In this document: one piece after another, positions 59,103-64,000 of the stretch | How the letters are laid out: every line of letters starts with the position of its first letter | Numbering within the stretch: position 1 is the first letter of the stretch | Source: Streptomyces sp. WZ-12 | GTDB lineage: Bacteria > Actinomycetota > Actinomycetes > Streptomycetales > Streptomycetaceae | DNA: 64,000 nucleotides | NCBI RefSeq assembly: GCF_028898845.1 | Contig: NZ_CP118574.1 | Span: 7,427,001-7,491,000, forward strand | Direction of reading: 5' to 3' | Notes under the pieces: model-generated | Told to the model about the DNA's origin: nothing | Databases searched by the model: none | What the model saw: the letters and a program-made list of their open reading frames with translations, nothing else | Position numbers and translations under genes: made by a program

Positions 59103-60569
59103 TCAGTCGCCGACCCGGGCGATCAGCACGCAGGCGTCGTCCTCGCGCTCGATGGCGCCGAACTCCTCGACCACCGCGCGGACGCTGTCCTGCGCGCTGC
59201 GGGCCGCGGCGAACCGCGGCGCCAGGGCCAGGAGTCGCTCGGTGCCCCCGTGGGCGCTCTCCGGGCCGTGGGTGCGGCGCGGGACCAGGCCGTCGGTGTG
59301 CAGCACCAGGAGATCGCCGGGCTCCAGCCGCTCGGTGCGCTGGCCGTAGCTCGCGCCGGAGGTGGCGCCGAGCAGCACGCCTTCCGGCGGGTCCAGCGCG
59401 CGCCCCGTGCCGCCGCGGAACAGCAGCGGCGCGGGGTGTCCGGCCTGGGCCCACTCCAGCGTCCGGGTCGCCGGATCGAACTGGCAGCACACCGCGCTGC
59501 CCAGTGCCGGCTGGGTGGCGGTGTCCAGCAGTTGGTTGAGGAAGCCCATCAGTTGGCCCGGTCGGTGCCCGGCCACGGCCATCCCGCGCAGCGCGCCGAG
59601 CACCATGGCCATTCCTGATGTCGCCGCCACGCCGTGCCCGGTGAGGTCGCCGACGCTCAACAGCGTGCGCCCGTCGGGGAGTTGCAGTGCGTCGTACCAG
59701 TCGCCGCCGATCAGGGCGGAGGTGCCGGCGGGCAGATAGCGGCCGGCGAGCTCCAGCGTGACCGGGCCGCTCCCGGGGAACCGCAGCGGGCCGCGCCACG
59801 GCGGCAGTACGGCCTCCTGGAGCTCGACCGCGAGCCGGTGCTCGGTCTGTGCGATGTGCTGCTGGCGCTGGAGCGAGTCGCCGGTCTCGCGCACCGCCAT
59901 CTGACTGCGGCGCAGCTCGCTGACGTCCCGGAGCACGGCCCACATGCAGGCGGTGCCGCCGTCGGCGTCGAGCACCGGTTCGCCGACCATGTGGACCGTG
60001 CGGATGCCGGAGTCGGTGCGCACGATGCGGAACTCGCCGTCGATCGGCCGGCCGTCCACCAGGCAGTCGGTGACCATCACGGCCAGCTGCTCCTGGTCGT
60101 CGGGGTGTACCAGGGAGGGCAGTTCGTCCAGCGTCAACGGGCCGTCGGTCTCGTCGCGGCCGAACATCGTGAAGAGCTCGTCGGACCAGTTGACCTCGTC
60201 GGTGAGCAGATTCCATTCGGCGCTGCCGACCCGGCGCAGCAGTGCGCCGGGCGCGGGCGCCGCCGGTGCGGGCGGGGCGGCCGGCAGTTCGGCGAGCGCC
60301 CCCGGCGCCCCGGCGGGCACGGTCGGCAGGCCCTCTCTGAGCTGGTCGAGATGGCCCCCGAGGTCGTCCAGGTGATGGACGGCGAGCTCGCACAGCGCCC
60401 GCTGCCAGCGAAGCTGCGGGTCGGCGGCGAGGTCACCGGCCACCGAGGACTCTCTGCGTACCGCGTCGAGGCCACCGCGCAGGGTGCGGGCCTGCGAGAT
60501 GAGTGCCTCGACCGCGTCGCGCTCGGGGGTCCGATCGGCTGGGTGATCCGCGAAGAGAGGGGGCGGCAT
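59103..60569 (-). CDS. PAS-domain SpoIIE-type serine phosphatase
   Basis: 488 aa. N-terminal coiled/helical part, a PAS-like sensor (EWNLLTDEVNWSDELFTMFG, then FRIVRTDSGIRTVHMVGEPV) and a C-terminal PPM/SpoIIE domain: ALIGGDWYDALQLPDGRTLL, VGDLTGHGVAATSGMAMVLG, LVLHTDGLVPRR. These phosphatases dephosphorylate STAS anti-sigma antagonists, as in RsbU/RsbP cascades. The STAS protein at 1940-2350 is a conceivable substrate, but it lies 57 kb away. Divergent from the HEAT-repeat gene at 60882. Confidence 0.9.
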   Translation of the reverse strand: MPPPLFADHPADRTPERDAVEALISQARTLRGGLDAVRRESSVAGDLAADPQLRWQRALCELAVHHLDDLGGHLDQLREGLPTVPAGAPGALAELPAAPPAPAAPAPGALLRRVGSAEWNLLTDEVNWSDELFTMFGRDETDGPLTLDELPSLVHPDDQEQLAVMVTDCLVDGRPIDGEFRIVRTDSGIRTVHMVGEPVLDADGGTACMWAVLRDVSELRRSQMAVRETGDSLQRQQHIAQTEHRLAVELQEAVLPPWRGPLRFPGSGPVTLELAGRYLPAGTSALIGGDWYDALQLPDGRTLLSVGDLTGHGVAATSGMAMVLGALRGMAVAGHRPGQLMGFLNQLLDTATQPALGSAVCCQFDPATRTLEWAQAGHPAPLLFRGGTGRALDPPEGVLLGATSGASYGQRTERLEPGDLLVLHTDGLVPRRTHGPESAHGGTERLLALAPRFAAARSAQDSVRAVVEEFGAIEREDDACVLIARVGD

Positions 60570-60881
60570 GACGTACTCCGTGATCAGGCGGCGCCGGAAC
60601 GTATGGGCCGGTTACGACTCTTGCACAGGCTGCGACGGTGCGTAAGGGATTTGGCATTACCCGATACGGTGGTGCGACCGGCATATGCCAACGGCTTCCC
60701 TTCGGCAACCGGGCCCGAATCGGCGGAATGAAGCGTTCCACGCTAGGCTGCGGCCGCCGTAGAGCTGTCTACCCCACCGATCCACGGGGGGAACGACGCA
60801 TAGGGCCCGCGGCCACCGGCAAGAATGCCGGTCAGCGGAAATCCCGTTGCCAGCCTGCCCCCCGCACCGGATGCTGACCTC
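60570..60881. other. Divergent promoter region
   Basis: 312 bp with no gene, containing an A/T-richer patch around 60640-60680 (GGGATTTGGCATTACCC). Promoters for the SpoIIE phosphatase (left) and HEAT-repeat gene (right) must lie here; elements not placed. Confidence 0.35.
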
Positions 60882-62306
60882 ATGTTCGATCCAGACATAG
60901 CGCCCAGTGGCACCCTGCTCGGCCTCCTCCAGCGAGGCCGCGGCGACGGGACCCTGCATGCCCTCGCGGCGCCGCGGGCCGAGGCGCTCGCGGCACTCAA
61001 CGACAGTGTGCTGCGCGACCCGCGCCGGGACTGGCAGGTGGAGAACCGCTCGCTCTACTACGCGCGCCTCTACATGCAGCTCGACGGCGGTCTTGAGGAG
61101 ATCGAACGCCACCTCTTCCACCCCGACGACCGCACCGACACCGAGGAGGAGCGCACCGGCCTCGCCCTCGCCGTCCTCGGCCACCTCGCCTCCTACGGCA
61201 GGGACGCCGCCCGGCTGCTGCTGCGCAGTTACGCCGCGGTCGGCAGCAACTGGCGCTGGGCCCTCGACGAGCTGGCGCTGCGCGACGACGACGCCGGGCT
61301 GATGAGCCTGGCCCCCGCCGTGCTGGCCCGTTTCCCCCAGACCGCCCAGGGCGCGGCCGAGTTGGCCGCCGCCGTGCGCGACGCCTTCGAGCCCCGGCCG
61401 TGGCGGCTGTGGGCGGAGGACGCCCGTTATGGCGCGCGGTTGGTCGCGGCCAAGGAGGACGGGTCCTTCGGCCGTTGGCAGCGGCAGTTGCGGCCGCGCG
61501 GGCCGCGCCCCGGTTGGAGCGTGACCGAGGTGCTGGAGTGGGCCCAGGAGGAGCTCGAACCGCGCCCCGAGGAGCACCGTTATCTCGCCGCCGCCCGTTG
61601 CCTGAGCGCCGTCGCCGGTCCCGAGGACCGCGTCGAGCTGCTGCGGGCCGGTCGCGGCGGGCCGGACGCGGCGCGCGCCGCCGTCCTCCACCACCTCGCC
61701 GAGCGCGGCGATGCGGCGGTCCTGGACCTCGTCGAGGAGGCCGTCACCGACCCGCTCGCCGCCGAGCCGCTGATCGCCGCCGCGCTCTGCGCGTACGAGC
61801 GGATGCGCAGCGTGGCCGCGGTCGAGCGGGCCCGGATCTGGGCGTCGCGCGGCGACCGGCTGGGCGCGTCCGCCGCCGCCATGCTGGCCCGCCGGGGCGC
61901 CCGCCGCGACACCGGGCTGGTGCTGGCCGCGCTGCGCCGCACCGTGCGGGAGGAGGGGCCGAACGCCTGCGCGCTGTGGGAGTTGGTGGACGGCGCCGGC
62001 CGCCTCAAGATCGCCTGCGCCGCGCCCGTGCTGCGCCACCTCTACCGCGAGACGTCCTCCTCCCAACTGCGCGGCCGGGCCGCCGCCGCGCTCGCCGCGA
62101 CCGACCCCGGTTTCCCGGCCGGTTTCGCCGTCGAGTGCCTGTGGGACTGCGAGGAGACCACCCGGGAGCTGGCCGCCCGGCACGCGGCCACCGCCGACGA
62201 CCGGGTCGTCGAGCAGCTCCGCCGGCTGGCCGCCGACCCGGCCGAGGAGGCCGAGGTGCAGACCGCCGTGCGGGCCCGCATCGAGCCGGACGCCCCCGCG
62301 GTGTGA
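60882..62306 (+). CDS. HEAT-repeat protein, conserved
   Basis: 474 aa. All-helical, no signal peptide. Contains FDPDIAPSGTLLGLLQRGRG at the N-terminus, WQVENRSLYYARLYMQLDGG, then repeating helix pairs (AVLHHLAERGDAAVLDLVEE, ALAATDPGFPAGFAVECLWD). ATG 60882 is chosen because the conserved N-terminal segment begins there; no strong ribosome binding site. HEAT proteins act as scaffolds; function unknown. Divergent from the SpoIIE-type phosphatase, so co-regulation is possible. Confidence 0.78.
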   Translation: MFDPDIAPSGTLLGLLQRGRGDGTLHALAAPRAEALAALNDSVLRDPRRDWQVENRSLYYARLYMQLDGGLEEIERHLFHPDDRTDTEEERTGLALAVLGHLASYGRDAARLLLRSYAAVGSNWRWALDELALRDDDAGLMSLAPAVLARFPQTAQGAAELAAAVRDAFEPRPWRLWAEDARYGARLVAAKEDGSFGRWQRQLRPRGPRPGWSVTEVLEWAQEELEPRPEEHRYLAAARCLSAVAGPEDRVELLRAGRGGPDAARAAVLHHLAERGDAAVLDLVEEAVTDPLAAEPLIAAALCAYERMRSVAAVERARIWASRGDRLGASAAAMLARRGARRDTGLVLAALRRTVREEGPNACALWELVDGAGRLKIACAAPVLRHLYRETSSSQLRGRAAAALAATDPGFPAGFAVECLWDCEETTRELAARHAATADDRVVEQLRRLAADPAEEAEVQTAVRARIEPDAPAV

Positions 62307-62419
62307 GGCGGCCCGGCAGAACCGCCTGACCGGGCGGGTGGGCGAACGCTCATGGGACGTTCGCCGGTTGGAAAGATCCCCTTGGCCCGGTCCACGCACG
62401 GCGCGTCGACAACAGCGGT

Positions 62420-63553
62420 ATGCGTGTCGTCCTCGTGACCGAATCCTTCCCGCCCGACGTCAACGGCGTCGCGCACTGCGCCCTCCAGACCGCCCGCCAC
62501 CTCGTCCGGCGCGGACACGAACCGCTGGTCATCGCGCCGCTGGCGAACTCCGCGCCCGCCGCCGCGCCGTACGCGCAGGAGAGCCCGTGCCCGGTGGTGC
62601 GGGTGCCCTCGATGCCGCTGCCCGGATACCCGCAGGTGCGGATCGCGCTCCCGGGGCGGCGACTGACCGCCGCGCTGGACGGGCACCGGCCCGATCTGGT
62701 GCACCTGGCGAGCCCGTTCGTCCTGGGGGCGCGGGGGATGGCGGCCGCGGCACGGCGGGGGGTGCCGGCGGTCGCGGTCTACCAGACGGACATGGCCCGG
62801 TACGCGCGGACGTACCTGGGGCGCGGCGGGGCGGCGGCCTGGCGGCGGATCCGGGCGGTGCACGCCGCCGCCGACCTGACCCTGGCGCCGTCCAGCGCGG
62901 CGCTGTTGGACCTCACCGAGCACGGGGTGCCCCGGGTGCGGCTGTGGCCGCGCGGGGTCGACTCGGAGCGGTTCCATCCGGGGCGCCGGGACGCGGTGCT
63001 GCGCAGCTCCCTGTTGGCGGGGCGGGAGTTGTTGGTGGGGTATGTGGGGCGGCTGGCGCCGGAGAAGGACGTGCGGCTGCTGGCCGAGACCTCCCGGCTG
63101 CCCGGGGTCCGCACCGTGGTGATCGGCGAGGGGCCCAGCGCCGCCGCACTGCGGTCCCAGTTGCCCGGGGTGCGGTTCCTGGGCCGGCGTACGGGCGACG
63201 AACTGGCCCGGCTGCACGCCTCGTTGGACGTCTTCGTGCACACCGGCCCGTTCGAGACGTTCTGCCAGACGGTGCAGGAGGCGATGGCGTCCGGGGTGCC
63301 GGTGGTCGCGCCGGCCGCCGGCGGGCCGCTGGACCTCGTCGACCACCGGCGGACCGGGCTGCTGGTCCCGCCCGGGGACGGCGGTGCCCTGCGGGACGCG
63401 GTGCGGGCGCTGGGCGGGGACGCGGAGCTGCGGGTGCGGTACGGCGCCGCGGGCCGGCGGGCGGTCGCGACCCGCACCTGGGAGGCGGTCGGCGACCAAC
63501 TGCTGGGCCACTACGGGGACGTGTTGGCCGACCGGACGGCGGTGGCGGCATGA
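62420..63553 (+). CDS. Glycosyltransferase, GT4, mannosyltransferase-like (MgtA-type)
   Basis: 377 aa. N-terminal RVVLVTESFPPDVNGVAHCA, central GYVGRLAPEKDVRLLAE (donor-binding), and EX7E region HTGPFETFCQTVQEAMASG followed by VVAPAAGGPLDLVDHRRTGL. The pattern agrees with GDP-mannose-dependent alpha-mannosyltransferases such as MgtA, which modify a glycolipid or phosphatidylinositol in the inner membrane leaflet. The stop overlaps the next ATG (ATGA). Acceptor unknown. Confidence 0.88.
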   Translation: MRVVLVTESFPPDVNGVAHCALQTARHLVRRGHEPLVIAPLANSAPAAAPYAQESPCPVVRVPSMPLPGYPQVRIALPGRRLTAALDGHRPDLVHLASPFVLGARGMAAAARRGVPAVAVYQTDMARYARTYLGRGGAAAWRRIRAVHAAADLTLAPSSAALLDLTEHGVPRVRLWPRGVDSERFHPGRRDAVLRSSLLAGRELLVGYVGRLAPEKDVRLLAETSRLPGVRTVVIGEGPSAAALRSQLPGVRFLGRRTGDELARLHASLDVFVHTGPFETFCQTVQEAMASGVPVVAPAAGGPLDLVDHRRTGLLVPPGDGGALRDAVRALGGDAELRVRYGAAGRRAVATRTWEAVGDQLLGHYGDVLADRTAVAA

Positions 63554-64000
63554 CGGCGCGCCGGGCCCGGGGCGGCCGGGCGGGGCTGCGGATCGTCCGG
63601 CTCGCCAACTTCGTCACCCCGGCCTCCGGCGGGCTGCGCACCGCGCTGCGCGAACTGGGCGCCGGCTACCGGGCCGCGGGCCACGAGCCGGTGCTCATCG
63701 TGCCGGGCCCGCCGGACGCGCTGGGCCCGCGCGGTATACGGGACGAGGAGACCGCCCAGGGGCGGGTGTTGACCCTCCCCGGGGCGGTGGTGCCGGGCAG
63801 CGGCGGCTACCGGGTGCTGACCGACCGCCGCCGGCTCCGCCGCCTGTTGGAGGGGCTGGCCCCGGACCGGTTGGAGGTCTCGGACCGCACCACGCTGCGG
63901 TGGACGGGGGAGTGGGCGCGGCGGGCCCGGGTCCCAGCGGTGATGGTGTCGCACGAGAGCGTGGACGGGGTGCTGGCCACCTGGGGCGTGCCGCGCCCGC
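63550..64000 (+). CDS. Glycosyltransferase, partial (cut by window end)
   Basis: 150 codons present, running off the right edge. It begins with a basic MTARRARGGRAG, then IVRLANFVTPASGGLRTALR, a GT-B N-terminal domain. EVSDRTTLRWTGEWARRARV and VMVSHESVDGVL follow. The C-terminal donor domain is missing. It overlaps the upstream mannosyltransferase by 4 bases, so the two are translated together and probably act on the same glycolipid. Confidence 0.82.
   Translation, partial: MTARRARGGRAGLRIVRLANFVTPASGGLRTALRELGAGYRAAGHEPVLIVPGPPDALGPRGIRDEETAQGRVLTLPGAVVPGSGGYRVLTDRRRLRRLLEGLAPDRLEVSDRTTLRWTGEWARRARVPAVMVSHESVDGVLATWGVPRP

Noticed and set aside
1..64000. rRNA, tRNA, IS elements or prophage
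   Set aside because: No transposase or integrase, no terminal inverted repeats and no tRNA- or rRNA-like sequence was noticed.

Overview
The window is chromosomal DNA from a high-GC actinomycete, almost certainly a Streptomyces or close relative. Codons end overwhelmingly in G or C, and GTG starts and leaderless starts are frequent. It also carries families typical of streptomycetes: a DUF397 protein, a DUF5133 protein, a PF04672-type methyltransferase, an NsdA-like TPR regulator and a SpoIIE phosphatase. I see no rRNA, tRNA, CRISPR array, insertion sequence, prophage or large biosynthetic cluster. It reads as ordinary chromosome with several catabolic modules.

Layout. 1-2350: end of a sugar ABC transporter locus (binding lipoprotein and DeoR regulator) and a STAS-domain protein. 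2372-7796: a LysR regulator divergent from a three-gene operon (FAD amino acid oxidase, 2-oxoadipate dioxygenase HglS, antiquitin-type aldehyde dehydrogenase) that fits lysine/pipecolate breakdown to 2-hydroxyglutarate. 7821-10428: an ECF-like sigma factor with an unknown partner, and a methyltransferase. 10445-12536: dihydroxyacetone kinase dhaKLM. 12537-14485: a ribbon-helix-helix protein and a DUF4097 protein behind a promoter packed with palindromes. 14693-18262: cytochrome P450, PucR-type regulator and secreted SGNH esterase. 18352-20020: three translationally coupled genes (AlkB-like oxygenase, Ada-type zinc protein, binding-protein-fold protein), probably DNA alkylation repair. 20347-30327: regulators, a tandem GNAT, a secreted peptidase, Ku, small conserved proteins, an FAD monooxygenase, VOC and SH3 proteins.

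30434-52325 is rich in acyl-CoA chemistry. A KstR-like box precedes a FadE26-like acyl-CoA dehydrogenase. A nitronate monooxygenase/acyl-CoA synthetase pair follows, then a second synthetase, phenylacetate-CoA ligase, and a divergent block: FadD19-like synthetase against EchA19-like hydratase, DUF35 protein, Ltp4-like and Ltp3-like thiolase-fold proteins. That block matches the mycobacterial/rhodococcal genes for removing C-24-branched sterol side chains. The same 19-bp palindrome lies in front of the nitronate monooxygenase operon and between the divergent arms. An MpaB/DUF2236 protein, a Ser/Thr kinase with TPRs, an alpha-galactosidase, a carotenoid-desaturase-like oxidoreductase, a VOC protein, an alpha/beta hydrolase and a secreted chorismate mutase are interspersed.

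52413-64000: DUF397 protein, a conserved hypothetical, a secreted N-acetylmuramoyl-L-alanine amidase, a phosphotransferase divergent from an NsdA-like regulator, a PAS-SpoIIE phosphatase divergent from a HEAT-repeat protein, and two coupled glycosyltransferases, the second cut by the window edge. All family assignments come from reading motifs and remembered families; no search was run.
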